From: Streptomyces sp. 840.1
GTDB taxonomy: Bacteria > Actinomycetota > Actinomycetes > Streptomycetales > Streptomycetaceae
Direction: 5' to 3'
Length of the DNA: 64,000 bases
NCBI RefSeq assembly: GCF_003751445.1
Contig: NZ_RJUU01000001.1
Coordinates: forward strand, 4,655,001 to 4,719,000
The position numbers and the translations under genes are program-made. Shown here one piece after another: positions 1 through 8,348 of the stretch (the first letter of the stretch is position 1; each line of letters begins with the position of its first letter). Under the pieces are notes generated by a model. The model worked only from the letters and a program-made list of their open reading frames with translations, searched no databases and was not told the origin of the DNA.

Positions 1-1329
1 CTCGGCGAGAAGGACTTCCTGGCCGGCATCAACGCCCACTTCGCCCGCCACAAGTTCGGCAACGCCACCCTGGCCGACTTCATCGACAACCTCGCCTCCG
101 CCACCGACCACGACGTCCACGCCTGGGCCGACGAGTGGCTGCGCACCACCGGGGTCGACACCCTCACCCCGCACATCACCGAGGCCGACACCAGCTGGTC
201 CCTCACCGTCGGCCACCAGGGCTCCCGCCCCCACCGCATCGCCGTCGGCACCTACGACCACGCCATCGACACCCAGTCCGGCCCCGACCGGCTCGTCCTG
301 CGCGACCGCTTCGACGTCACCGTCCCCCAGGACGACGCACCCGCCACCCGGCCCGGCCGCCGCCCCGCCCTCGTCGTCCTCAACGACAGCGACCTCACCT
401 ACGCCAAGGTCCGCCTCGACCCGGACTCCTGGAACACCGTCCTGAGCAGCCTCTCCGGCATCCCCGACGCGCTCACCCGGGCCGTCGTGTGGAACACCGC
501 CCGCGACATGGTCCGCGACGGCGAACTCGACCCCGCCACCTACATCGAGGCCGCCCGCACCCACCTCCCGCACGAGAGCGACCTCGCACTCCACCAGGGC
601 GTCCTGACCTTCGCCAACACCCAGATCGCCGGCCGCTACCTCAGCCCCGAGGACCGCCCGGCCGCCCTCACCGCCCTCACCGCCCTGTGCCGCGACCTCA
701 TCCGCCGCACCGAGGACGGCAGCAACCCCGGCCTCCGCCTCGTCGCCGTACGCCACCTCATCGACGCCGCCACCCAGCCCGACGCCATCCAGGGCTGGCT
801 CACCGACGGCACCGTCCCCGGCGGACCCGAACTCGACGCCGAACTGCGCTGGCGCGTCCTCACCCGCCTCGCCGTCCTCGGCGCCGTCGACGAGACGGCC
901 ATCGCCGCCGAACTGGACCAGGACCCCAGCGCCACCGGCCAGGAAGGCGCCGCCCGCTGCCGCGCCGCCCTGCCCACCCCCGAGGCCAAGGCGGCCGCCT
1001 GGCAGGCCATGTTCACCGACGACAGCCTCTCCAACTACCTCTTCATCGCGGTCGCGCAGGGCTTCTGGCAGCCCGAACAGGCCGAGCTCGTCAGCGCGTA
1101 CGTGCCCCGCTACTACCCCGAGGCGACCCAGCTCGCCGTCCGCCGCGGGCCCGCCATCGCGGAGGCCGCCGGACGGTACGCCTTCCCCGCGTACGCCGTC
1201 GACGCGAACAGCCTCCACCTCGGCGAGCGGGCACTCACCGACCAGGCGCTGATCCCCGCGCTGCGCCGCAAGCTCACCGACCAGATCGACGATCTGCGCC
1301 GCGCCCTCGCCGTCCGCGAAGCCCACTGA
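1..1329 (+). CDS. pepN: Aminopeptidase N (PepN), C-terminal part, 5' truncated by window edge
   Basis: The reading frame is open from base 1 and stops at 1327-1329, so only the last 442 residues are present. The visible part is the alpha-helical ERAP1-like C-terminal domain of M1-family zinc aminopeptidases; the catalytic HExxH and gluzincin motifs would lie upstream of the window. Residues such as WADEWLRTTGVDTL near the left edge match the end of the catalytic half in actinobacterial PepN. The enzyme removes N-terminal amino acids from peptides in the cytoplasm. It is followed by a 17-bp hairpin terminator and a divergent-function ECF sigma gene, so it is the last gene of its transcript. 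Confidence 0.9.
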   Translation, partial: LGEKDFLAGINAHFARHKFGNATLADFIDNLASATDHDVHAWADEWLRTTGVDTLTPHITEADTSWSLTVGHQGSRPHRIAVGTYDHAIDTQSGPDRLVLRDRFDVTVPQDDAPATRPGRRPALVVLNDSDLTYAKVRLDPDSWNTVLSSLSGIPDALTRAVVWNTARDMVRDGELDPATYIEAARTHLPHESDLALHQGVLTFANTQIAGRYLSPEDRPAALTALTALCRDLIRRTEDGSNPGLRLVAVRHLIDAATQPDAIQGWLTDGTVPGGPELDAELRWRVLTRLAVLGAVDETAIAAELDQDPSATGQEGAARCRAALPTPEAKAAAWQAMFTDDSLSNYLFIAVAQGFWQPEQAELVSAYVPRYYPEATQLAVRRGPAIAEAAGRYAFPAYAVDANSLHLGERALTDQALIPALRRKLTDQIDDLRRALAVREAH

Positions 1330-1356
1330 CCCGGACCGACGAAGAACCCGCACCAC

Positions 1357-1400
1357 CCGTGCCCGGCCCGCCCCCGTCCCCGAGGGCGGGCCGGGCACGG
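1357..1400 (+). terminator. Hairpin terminator after pepN
   Basis: A perfect 17-bp inverted repeat (arms 1357-1373 and 1384-1400, 10-nt loop) lies 27 bases after the pepN stop. There is no T-run, which is normal for high-GC actinobacterial terminators. Confidence 0.75.
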
Positions 1401-1498
1401 CCCGTTGTGCGCCGGGCAGGCTGCCGGGCCGTGTCCGTCGGCCCCGTCCGGTGACACACGTCACAGGAACCCGCCGGACCGCTCGGACATTAAGCCAC

Positions 1499-2155
1499 GT
1501 GACTCATTCAACCCCCGCCCGTCTCCGTGAAGGTGACCCGGCCGCGCTCGCAGAGGCGTTCCGGGAGCACGCGGACGCCGTGTACCGCCATGCCCTGTGG
1601 TCCACCGGCAACTGGGCCACGGCCGAGGACGTCGTCTCCCTCACCTACCTGGAGGCGTGGCGCTCGCGCGAGCGGCTGCGCCCGGAGGAGACCGACAGCC
1701 TCCGCCCGTGGCTGCTGGGCATCGCCACCAACGTGCTGCGCAACACGGCCCGTTCGGCCCGCCGGCACCGCAGGGCCCTGGCCCGGACGGAGCGCACGGA
1801 CACCGTCCCGGACTTCGCGGATGAGGTGACCGGGAGGCTGGCGGACGCCGAACAGCTGGCGGCCGCCGAGGCAGCGCTGGAGGGGCTGCGGCGCACCGAG
1901 CGCGAGGTGTTCACCCTGTGCGTCTGGGGCGGGCTGGACTACGCGTCCGCCGCCGAGGCCCTGGGCATACCCGTCGGCACCGTGCGCTCCCGGCTGTCCC
2001 GCGCCCGCGCCAAGCTGCGCGACTCCGTGGGGCACCCGGCCGTCCGGCGCGAAGGCACCCGGGGCGCATCCGGCCGGGAACTCCCCGGAGGCGGCGGACA
2101 AGTACAGCACGTAGACAGCATTCTGGCCCGAACCACCCAGGAGAACCCCGCATGA
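1499..2155 (+). CDS. ECF-family RNA polymerase sigma factor
   Basis: The product is about 218 residues. Sigma region 2 is seen around residues 15-80 (AEDVVSLTYLEAW), and sigma region 4 with its helix-turn-helix is around residues 125-180 (LGIPVGTVRSRLSRARAKL). It would direct RNA polymerase to a specific set of promoters. I chose the GTG at 1499 because homologues commonly begin with the THSTPARLREGD segment; an in-frame GTG at 1451 would add 16 residues. That upstream GTG lies in an inverted repeat (GTGAC-ACAC-GTCAC, 1451-1464) which looks more like a control site than coding sequence. The stop overlaps the next gene start by ATGA, indicating translational coupling to a membrane partner that is the likely antagonist. 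Confidence 0.88.
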   Translation: MTHSTPARLREGDPAALAEAFREHADAVYRHALWSTGNWATAEDVVSLTYLEAWRSRERLRPEETDSLRPWLLGIATNVLRNTARSARRHRRALARTERTDTVPDFADEVTGRLADAEQLAAAEAALEGLRRTEREVFTLCVWGGLDYASAAEALGIPVGTVRSRLSRARAKLRDSVGHPAVRREGTRGASGRELPGGGGQVQHVDSILARTTQENPA

Positions 2156-3189
2156 ACGCCCTGTTCCGGCACCCGTCCTCCCGTCCGGCGGCCGAAGACC
2201 GCACCGAACTCGCCGCACTGCGTGAGATGGTCCCGCGGCCCGGCGACCCCCGGCTCTCGCCCGCCCGTCACGCGGAGCTCGAAGCGCACCTGATGAACGA
2301 GGTCACGGACACGGCCACCACGTCCGGCACCGCGAAGTCCCGCACGCCCTTCAAGACCGTCAAGCCCCGTTCCGCCGCCGGCCGCCCCTCGCCCTTCGGC
2401 CGGCTGACGCCCGGCCGGTCGATGTCGCTCGGGGTGGCCGCCGCCGTCGTCGCGGCGACGGTGGCCGGGTTCGCCGTCACCGGCAGCAGCGGTCAGACGG
2501 CCGTCGCCGCGCCCGCCCCGCTCAAGGTGGAGAGCTCCCGGGCCACCGTGCCGCTCACCACCGTCGCGAAGCGGGCCGCCGCTCTCGCCGGCTCCCATGG
2601 TGCCGCGCGCCGGGGGACCCACCGCCGGGAGTGGGCCATGGGGATGTGGGACGACGGCAAGCACGAGCCGGAGCAGATGCCGGTGATCGAGTCCCGCGAC
2701 CGCTACAACGCCGACGGCAGCGGTGAGGCACAGGACATCGAGGGCGGCCGGGTCGTTCACCGCACGCACCTGCCGGCTGGTTCGTGGGAGAAGTCCGCCT
2801 CCTACGTGAGCACGCCCCCGACCACCGTCGGCGGCCTCGCCGACTACTTGGCGAAGGAGAACCCCGACACCCGCGGCAGCGCGTACTGGACGGTGGACTC
2901 CTTGGAGGCGCTGCTGCGCGAGTGGACGCCGGGCCCCGCCCAGACGGCCGCGATCGACGGCCTGCTCGCCGAGCAGCCCGGTCTGCGCGCGATCGGTCCG
3001 GTCAGGGACCGTGCGGGACGCCGGGGCCAGGCGTACGCCGCGGACTTCAAGGGGACGGTGCGGTGGACGATCATCCTCGACGAGCACACCGGACGCATCC
3101 TGGGCACGGAGCTCTCCAGCATCAGGACCGACCCGGAGATGCGGCTCGAGCCCGGTGACGTCGAGCAGTACGACGCCTACCTGGGCTGA
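2152..3189 (+). CDS. CU044_5270-family membrane protein, probable partner of the ECF sigma factor
   Basis: The product is 345 residues. Residues 1-85 are cytoplasmic and rich in charged and Pro/Ser residues; a single membrane-spanning segment lies at about residues 90-112 (MSLGVAAAVVAATVAGFAV); the remaining 230 residues are predicted extracytoplasmic. This matches the CU044_5270 family, which in actinobacteria almost always follows an ECF sigma gene. The ATG overlaps the sigma stop (ATGA at 2152-2155), so the two are co-translated. A role as membrane anti-sigma factor is inferred from this arrangement. No zinc-binding HxxxCxxC anti-sigma motif is visible, so the mode of sigma binding is unclear. 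Confidence 0.75.
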   Translation: MNALFRHPSSRPAAEDRTELAALREMVPRPGDPRLSPARHAELEAHLMNEVTDTATTSGTAKSRTPFKTVKPRSAAGRPSPFGRLTPGRSMSLGVAAAVVAATVAGFAVTGSSGQTAVAAPAPLKVESSRATVPLTTVAKRAAALAGSHGAARRGTHRREWAMGMWDDGKHEPEQMPVIESRDRYNADGSGEAQDIEGGRVVHRTHLPAGSWEKSASYVSTPPTTVGGLADYLAKENPDTRGSAYWTVDSLEALLREWTPGPAQTAAIDGLLAEQPGLRAIGPVRDRAGRRGQAYAADFKGTVRWTIILDEHTGRILGTELSSIRTDPEMRLEPGDVEQYDAYLG

Positions 3190-3866
3190 GGCCCCGCGGC
3201 TCCTCGGGCGGGCCGGGCCGCCGCGGCCTCGACGTGGGCGAGCTGGGCGCCGAGCAGTTCCACGAACGCCTCGCGGCGGTCCACCCCGAGCGGGCGGACC
3301 TCGCGGGCGAAGTGCGACAGGGCGGGGAAGCGCTCCGGGTCGGCGCCGAGCACCGCGACGCGGAACAGCTCCATGCCCTGGTCGTACTCCTGGGGGGTGA
3401 TCGTGCTGACCCCGGCCTCGGAGGCGACCAGCGCGGAGATGAGGACCGCGAGCCGGTGATAGTGCGCCGGGATCTCCTCGTCGGGCAGGCCCGACGCCCG
3501 CAGGTCCTGCAGCACCGCTTCCATCACCAGCCGGGAACCGGCGCCGCTCGACGCGTAGCGCCCCCAGACCGAGGCGAGCTGCGGCTGCCGGCCGAAGGCC
3601 TCCCGCAGCCGCAGGCCGAGGGAGGTGATGCGCTGCTTCCAGTCGCCCTCGGGGCGGTAGCCGTCCATGGCGGCCAGGAGAATCCGGTCAGCGACCGCGC
3701 GCAGCAGTTCGGTCTTGCTGCGGAAGTGCCGGTACAGGCTGGAGGAGTCGGTCCCGAGGACCGCGGCCAGCTTGCGCACACTGAACGACTCCGCGTCGCC
3801 GGTGCGCAGCAACTCCGCCGCCGCATCCAGGATCTCCTCGGTCGACCAGCGCCTTCTCCCTGCCAT
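3177..3866 (-). CDS. TetR/AcrR-family transcriptional regulator
   Basis: The product is 229 residues. The N-terminal TetR DNA-binding domain spans about residues 5-55 (STEEILDAAAELL ... FSVRKLAAVLG ... SSLYRHFRSKTELL); the C-terminal part is the ligand-binding and dimerisation domain. I chose the ATG at 3866 because AGAGG lies 5-9 bases upstream and MAGRRRWSTEE gives the typical short N-terminus; the frame is open upstream but crosses the control region. It is divergent from the serine hydrolase gene, with a perfect palindrome between them, so it probably represses that gene and itself. The 3' end overlaps the previous gene by 13 bases tail to tail. Confidence 0.88.
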   Translation of the reverse strand: MAGRRRWSTEEILDAAAELLRTGDAESFSVRKLAAVLGTDSSSLYRHFRSKTELLRAVADRILLAAMDGYRPEGDWKQRITSLGLRLREAFGRQPQLASVWGRYASSGAGSRLVMEAVLQDLRASGLPDEEIPAHYHRLAVLISALVASEAGVSTITPQEYDQGMELFRVAVLGADPERFPALSHFAREVRPLGVDRREAFVELLGAQLAHVEAAAARPARGAAGPQPR

Positions 3867-3920
3867 CCGGTTCCTCTCGTCCCGTTCGCCGGGTCCCAGC
3901 CTAACGTATGCGTTTGGTGT

Positions 3921-3937
3921 TGCACGCACCGCGTGCA
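3921..3937. promoter_or_regulatory. Candidate TetR operator
   Basis: A perfect 7-bp inverted repeat with 3-bp spacer (TGCACGC-ACC-GCGTGCA) sits between the divergent TetR and serine-hydrolase genes. A second outer pair, TATGC at 3907-3911 and GCATA at 3935-3939, partly overlaps it. The symmetry and position fit autoregulatory TetR sites; binding is inferred. Confidence 0.6.
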
Positions 3938-4059
3938 TAATGAGGGCATGAGCGTGCCGAGCAGCCGGCAGCAGACCGGCCGGCCTGCCCGCGTACCCCG
4001 TCACCCGGTCCGTGCCGCCGACGCCGAGGCCACCCCGGGTCCACGAAAGGACGCAAGCC

Positions 4060-5178
4060 GTGACGAACACACTGGACCCCGCTCAACTGAACGCCGCCAT
4101 CGACAACGTCCACCGCGCCGGAATGCCGGGCCTGTTCGCCGAAGTACGCGACGGCGACCGGACCTGGCGCGGAGCCGCCGGGACCGCCGACACCACCACC
4201 GGCCGCCCCGCCACCGCCGGCATGCGACACCGCGTCGGCAGCGTCACCAAGACCTTCACCGCCGCCGCCGTACTGCAACAGACCGAGAACGGCCGGATCG
4301 GCCTCGACACACCGATCGGCCGGTACCTTCCGCAGCTCGTTCCCGGGGAACGCGGTGAGGCCATCACCGTCCGCATGCTCATCAACCACACCAGCGGCCT
4401 CGCCGAGTACCTCCCCTACGCCTACCCCTCCCTCAAGGGGTTCCCCGACATGGCCAACACCGGGCCGCAGAGCCTGGACGACAACCGGTTCACCCGCTTC
4501 GACCCCGTCGAACTCATCGAAATGGGAGTCCGCGCACCCGCCACCGGAGCCCCGGGCAGCACACCGGGCATCTACTCCAACACCAACTACCTGCTCCTCG
4601 GCGAACTCCTGGAACACACCACCCACACCACGGCCCAGCAGTGCATCACCCGGAACGTCATCGAACGCGCCGGACTCCGCAACACCGCGTTCCCCACCGG
4701 ACCGCACGTCGACGGCCCGCACTCACAGCTCTACGAGTCGTGGTTCGGCATGATCGACCCCCCGCGCGACTACAGCGTCTACGACATGTCCTGGGTGGGA
4801 CCGGCGGCCGGACTGATATCGACCGTCACGGACCTCAACCGCTTCTACGGCATGCTGCTCGCCGGCAAGATCGTCGGCCCCGCATCCCTGGCCCAGATGC
4901 AACGCACCGTCCCGGTCGTCTCCCAGGAAGGAAAGACGATCGAGTACGGCCTCGGCCTGTACCCGACCGAGGCACCCGGCCAGGCCACCTTCTGGGGCCA
5001 CGGCGGCACCGTATGGGGCGGCGGAACGCTGTCCGTGACCCGCGCCGACGGCAACCGCCAACTGTCCCTCGCGCTCAACCTCCAGCGGTGGAACGCCCTC
5101 GACCCCGCCGGCAGACCGCGCCCCCACCCCATCGACGACGCACTCGCGGCCCTGTGCCGCACAGCGATGTACGGCTGA
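4060..5178 (+). CDS. Serine hydrolase of the beta-lactamase / D-Ala-D-Ala carboxypeptidase (class C) family
   Basis: The product is 372 residues. The serine beta-lactamase-like fold is shown by the S61-x-x-K64 active-site motif (SVTK), the Y172-S-N motif in IYSNTNYLLLG, and an HGG triad box at about residues 314-316 (GHGGTVWGG). Members hydrolyse D-amino-acid peptides, beta-lactams or esters; the substrate cannot be told from sequence. I chose the GTG at 4060 because GAAAGGA lies 8 bases upstream; an earlier in-frame start at 4012 has no ribosome site. No convincing signal peptide is seen, so it may be cytoplasmic. The divergent TetR gene and shared operator suggest induction by a small molecule. 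Confidence 0.88.
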   Translation: MTNTLDPAQLNAAIDNVHRAGMPGLFAEVRDGDRTWRGAAGTADTTTGRPATAGMRHRVGSVTKTFTAAAVLQQTENGRIGLDTPIGRYLPQLVPGERGEAITVRMLINHTSGLAEYLPYAYPSLKGFPDMANTGPQSLDDNRFTRFDPVELIEMGVRAPATGAPGSTPGIYSNTNYLLLGELLEHTTHTTAQQCITRNVIERAGLRNTAFPTGPHVDGPHSQLYESWFGMIDPPRDYSVYDMSWVGPAAGLISTVTDLNRFYGMLLAGKIVGPASLAQMQRTVPVVSQEGKTIEYGLGLYPTEAPGQATFWGHGGTVWGGGTLSVTRADGNRQLSLALNLQRWNALDPAGRPRPHPIDDALAALCRTAMYG

Positions 5179-5230
5179 CCGCACAACGGGGCCCGAGACC
5201 GGGCCAGGAGCGGCAGGACCGGACACAAGC

Positions 5231-5277
5231 CGGGGCCGTCGCCCGGAACCGCACCCTGGTTCCGGGCGACGGCCCCG
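5231..5277. terminator. Long perfect hairpin terminator
   Basis: Arms 5231-5250 and 5258-5277 form an uninterrupted 20-bp GC-rich stem with a 7-nt loop, 52 bases after the serine hydrolase stop. Confidence 0.8.
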
Positions 5278-5390
5278 CACCTATACCAGCCGAACCCCCA
5301 CAACCCCACCCCCATCGCACACCCGTCCCCCTTTCGAGTTCAGATCACCGCGCTCACCGGCCACGCCACCCAAAACCCGGACAAGCTGGG

Positions 5391-6836
5391 ATGTCCACCC
5401 ATGCGCTCCGAAGGGCCACCACCTCCATGCCCACCCCGCCCCTCGCCGGAGGCACCACCGGCCCCGCCGCCCTGCGCCCCCTCATCGACACCGTGCTCAC
5501 CGCGCTCCACGACGGCGCCCGCCGACGCGACGGCCCCCTCCCCGCCGGCGGCCCCGACACCGTCACCCCCCGCCTGCGCACCGCCCTCCACCCCGTCATC
5601 CCGGACCACGGCACCGGCGCCCACCACGCACTCGCCACCCTCATCGGCGCCCTCACACAGGGCGCCGCAGACCCCGCCGACCCCCTCTGCGCGGCCCACC
5701 TCCACACCCCGCCGCTCGCCCTCGCCGCAGCGGCCGACCTCGCCGCCTCCGCCCTCAACCCCTCCATGGACTCCTGGGACCAGGCCCCCGCCGCCTCCGC
5801 CCTCGAAGCCGACCTCACCACCGCACTCGCCGCCGAGATCTACCCCCACAGCACCGCGCCCGACGCCCTCGTGACCACCGGCGGCACCGAAGCCAACCAA
5901 CTCGCGCTGCTCCTCGCCCGCGAACGCCACGGCCCCGTCCGGACCATCCAGGGCGCCAACGCCCACCACAGCATCACCCGCGCCGCCTGGCTCCTCGGCC
6001 TCCCCGAACCCCTCACCATCCCCGCGCCCACCGGCGTCATGGACCTCACCGCCCTCGCCGACACCCTCGCCCGCCTCCACCGGCGGCCCGGCGCCCCCCT
6101 CCTGGTCACCGCCACCGCCGGCACCACCGACACCGGCCAGATCGACCCCCTCCCCGAGATCGCGGCCCTCTGCGCCGCCCACGGCGCCGAACTCCACATC
6201 GACGCCGCCTACGGCGGACCCCTCCTCTTCAGCCCCACCCACCGCAACAAGGTCCACGGCCTCGACCGCGCCCACAGCGTCACCCTCGACCTGCACAAAC
6301 TCGGCTGGCAACCCGCCTCGGCAGGCATCCTCGCCGTCCCCGACCACCACCGACTCGACGCCCTCCACCACCACGCCCCCTACCTCAACGCCGACGACGA
6401 CACCGAAGCCGGCCTCCCCGACCTCCTCGGCCGCTCCCTGCGCACCACCCGCCGCCCCGACGCACTCAAGATCGCCGTCACCCTCCAGGCCCTGGGCCGC
6501 ACCGGACTGGCCGACCTCATCGACCGCACCTGCGCCGCCGCCCACCAACTGGCCGACCTCATCACCAAATCGCCCACCCTCGACCTCTACGACCACCCCA
6601 CCATCTCCACCGTCCTCTTCCGCCCCACCGACATGGACGACCACACCGTCGCCACCATCCGCCGCACCCTCCTCACCCGCGGCCACGCCGTACTCGGCCG
6701 CACCCGCACCCGCGGCCGCCTCTGGTTCAAAGCCACCCTCCTCAACCCCCACACCACCCCCGACGACCTGCAGGAACTCCTCGACCTCGTCACCCACCTC
6801 GCCACAGAGATCACGGAAGGCAGCACCCCCCGATGA
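5391..6836 (+). CDS. PLP-dependent group II decarboxylase, DesA-like (diamine-forming)
   Basis: The product is 481 residues. It shows the group II decarboxylase pattern: SMDSWDQ near residue 125, TTGGTEANQLALLLARE in the cofactor pocket, HIDAAYGGPLLF with the PLP-contacting Asp, and the Schiff-base lysine K303 in DLHKLGW. The closest family I recognise is DesA, the lysine decarboxylase that makes cadaverine for desferrioxamine siderophores; ornithine or diaminobutyrate is also possible. The ATG at 5391 aligns with the DesA N-terminus (SxHxL...TT); ATG at 5427 is the alternative. The stop overlaps the N-monooxygenase start by ATGA, so the pair is an operon. Unlike desABCD there is no acyltransferase or synthetase gene after it. 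Confidence 0.82.
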   Translation: MSTHALRRATTSMPTPPLAGGTTGPAALRPLIDTVLTALHDGARRRDGPLPAGGPDTVTPRLRTALHPVIPDHGTGAHHALATLIGALTQGAADPADPLCAAHLHTPPLALAAAADLAASALNPSMDSWDQAPAASALEADLTTALAAEIYPHSTAPDALVTTGGTEANQLALLLARERHGPVRTIQGANAHHSITRAAWLLGLPEPLTIPAPTGVMDLTALADTLARLHRRPGAPLLVTATAGTTDTGQIDPLPEIAALCAAHGAELHIDAAYGGPLLFSPTHRNKVHGLDRAHSVTLDLHKLGWQPASAGILAVPDHHRLDALHHHAPYLNADDDTEAGLPDLLGRSLRTTRRPDALKIAVTLQALGRTGLADLIDRTCAAAHQLADLITKSPTLDLYDHPTISTVLFRPTDMDDHTVATIRRTLLTRGHAVLGRTRTRGRLWFKATLLNPHTTPDDLQELLDLVTHLATEITEGSTPR

Positions 6837-8269
6837 CAGCCCGGCCACCCCGACCCGACCGGCCCACCCCCGAGACCGATCAGCCCCACGACCTCGTCGG
6901 CATCGGCATCGGCCCCTTCAACCTCTCCCTCGCCGCCCTCGCCCACGGCATCCCCGGCAACCCCCGCCCCCTCGCCGCCACCTTCTACGAACAACGCCCC
7001 GCCTTCCACTGGCACCCCGGCCTCCTCATCGACGGCGCCAGCCTCCAAGTCCCCTTCCTCGCCGACCTCGTCACCCTCGCCGACCCCACCAGCCCCTGGA
7101 CCTTCCTCAACTACCTACGCACCCGCGACCGCCTCTTCCCCTTCTACTTCGCGGAGCGCTTCCACATCCAACGCGCCGAATACGACGCCTACTGCCGCTG
7201 GGTCACCGAACAGCTCCCCGGCCTCCACTTCGGCCACCAGGTCGACGCCATCCGCTGGAACCCCGAACGCGCCTTCTTCGAAGTCGACTTCACCCAGCTC
7301 GACGCCCGCGGCGAAGCCGAGGCACTCGGCCGCGCCCACACCCGCAACATCGCCCTCGGCGTCGGCACCGAACCCCACATCCCCGAACCCCTCAAACCCC
7401 TCGCGGAAGCCGGATCCGTCCCCGTCATCCACTCCGCCGACTACCTCCACCACCGCGAACGACTCCTCGCCGCCGAACACATCACGGTCATCGGCTCCGG
7501 CCAGTCCGGCGCCGAGATCTTCCTCGACCTACTGCGCGCCCGCCCCGCCGGCCACGAAAAACTCCACTGGCTCGCCCGCACCCCCGCCTTCGCACCCATG
7601 GAGTACTCCAAACTCGGCCTCGAACACTTCACCCCCGACTACACCCGCTACTTCCACGCACTCCCCGAACCCGTCCGCGACGAGCTCGTCCCCGACCAGT
7701 GGCAGCTCCACAAGGGCATCGACCACGACACCATCACCGCCATCCACGAGGAGCTCTACCGCCGCACCCTCCACGGCGGCTGGCCCGACGCCACCCTCAC
7801 CCCAGGCGTCCACGTACGCACCGCGGGGCGCGTCGCCACCACCCGCGTCGAACTCCACCTCGAACACACCCAGCAAGGCACCCGCTCCCGCCTCACCACC
7901 GACGCCGTCGTCCTCGCCACCGGCTACCGCGAACGCCCCCTCGACCAGATGCTCGACGGCCTCCGCACCCACCTGCGCCGCGACAGCTCCGGCCGCCCCC
8001 GCATCGACGAGCAGTTCCGCCTCGACCTCGACCCCGCCATCACCGGCAACATCTACGTACAGAACGCCGAACGCCACACCCACGGCGTCGGCGCCCCCGA
8101 CCTCGGCCTCGCCGCCTGGCGCAGCGCCACCATCCTCAACAACCTCACCGGCACCACCGCCTACCACCTGCCGCAACGCACCGCCTTCACCACGTTCGGC
8201 CTCACCCCCCACACGTCGAACATCCCCACCCAGGCCCCCACCCTCACCCCCCTCGTCCAGAGCAACTGA
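6833..8269 (+). CDS. Lysine/ornithine/diamine N-monooxygenase, DesB-like
   Basis: The product is 478 residues, a flavin-dependent N-hydroxylase. The FAD-binding glycine motif is GIGIGPFNLSLAAL (about residues 23-36), the NADPH-binding motif is GSGQSGAEIF (about 219-228), and ATGY near residue 363 closes the FAD site. Such enzymes hydroxylate the terminal amine of lysine, ornithine, cadaverine or putrescine as the first committed step to hydroxamate siderophores. Translational coupling to the decarboxylase suggests the substrate is the diamine made by that enzyme, giving N-hydroxycadaverine or N-hydroxyputrescine. The next gene is on the opposite strand, so the operon ends here. Confidence 0.88.
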   Translation: MTARPPRPDRPTPETDQPHDLVGIGIGPFNLSLAALAHGIPGNPRPLAATFYEQRPAFHWHPGLLIDGASLQVPFLADLVTLADPTSPWTFLNYLRTRDRLFPFYFAERFHIQRAEYDAYCRWVTEQLPGLHFGHQVDAIRWNPERAFFEVDFTQLDARGEAEALGRAHTRNIALGVGTEPHIPEPLKPLAEAGSVPVIHSADYLHHRERLLAAEHITVIGSGQSGAEIFLDLLRARPAGHEKLHWLARTPAFAPMEYSKLGLEHFTPDYTRYFHALPEPVRDELVPDQWQLHKGIDHDTITAIHEELYRRTLHGGWPDATLTPGVHVRTAGRVATTRVELHLEHTQQGTRSRLTTDAVVLATGYRERPLDQMLDGLRTHLRRDSSGRPRIDEQFRLDLDPAITGNIYVQNAERHTHGVGAPDLGLAAWRSATILNNLTGTTAYHLPQRTAFTTFGLTPHTSNIPTQAPTLTPLVQSN

Positions 8270-8348
8270 CACCCCGCCCCACCTCAGCGCACAGAGAAGC
8301 GGCCGCCCCCACCCCGAAAGGAAAGGAGACGGCCGCCCCATTACGGAC

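Noticed and set aside
5281..5390. Iron box upstream of the decarboxylase/monooxygenase operon
   Set aside because: I looked for TTAGGTTAGGCTAACCTAA-like sequence and found none.
8270..8348. Terminator formed by repeated CGGCCGCCCC between converging genes
   Set aside because: The two copies are direct, not inverted, so no long stem forms.
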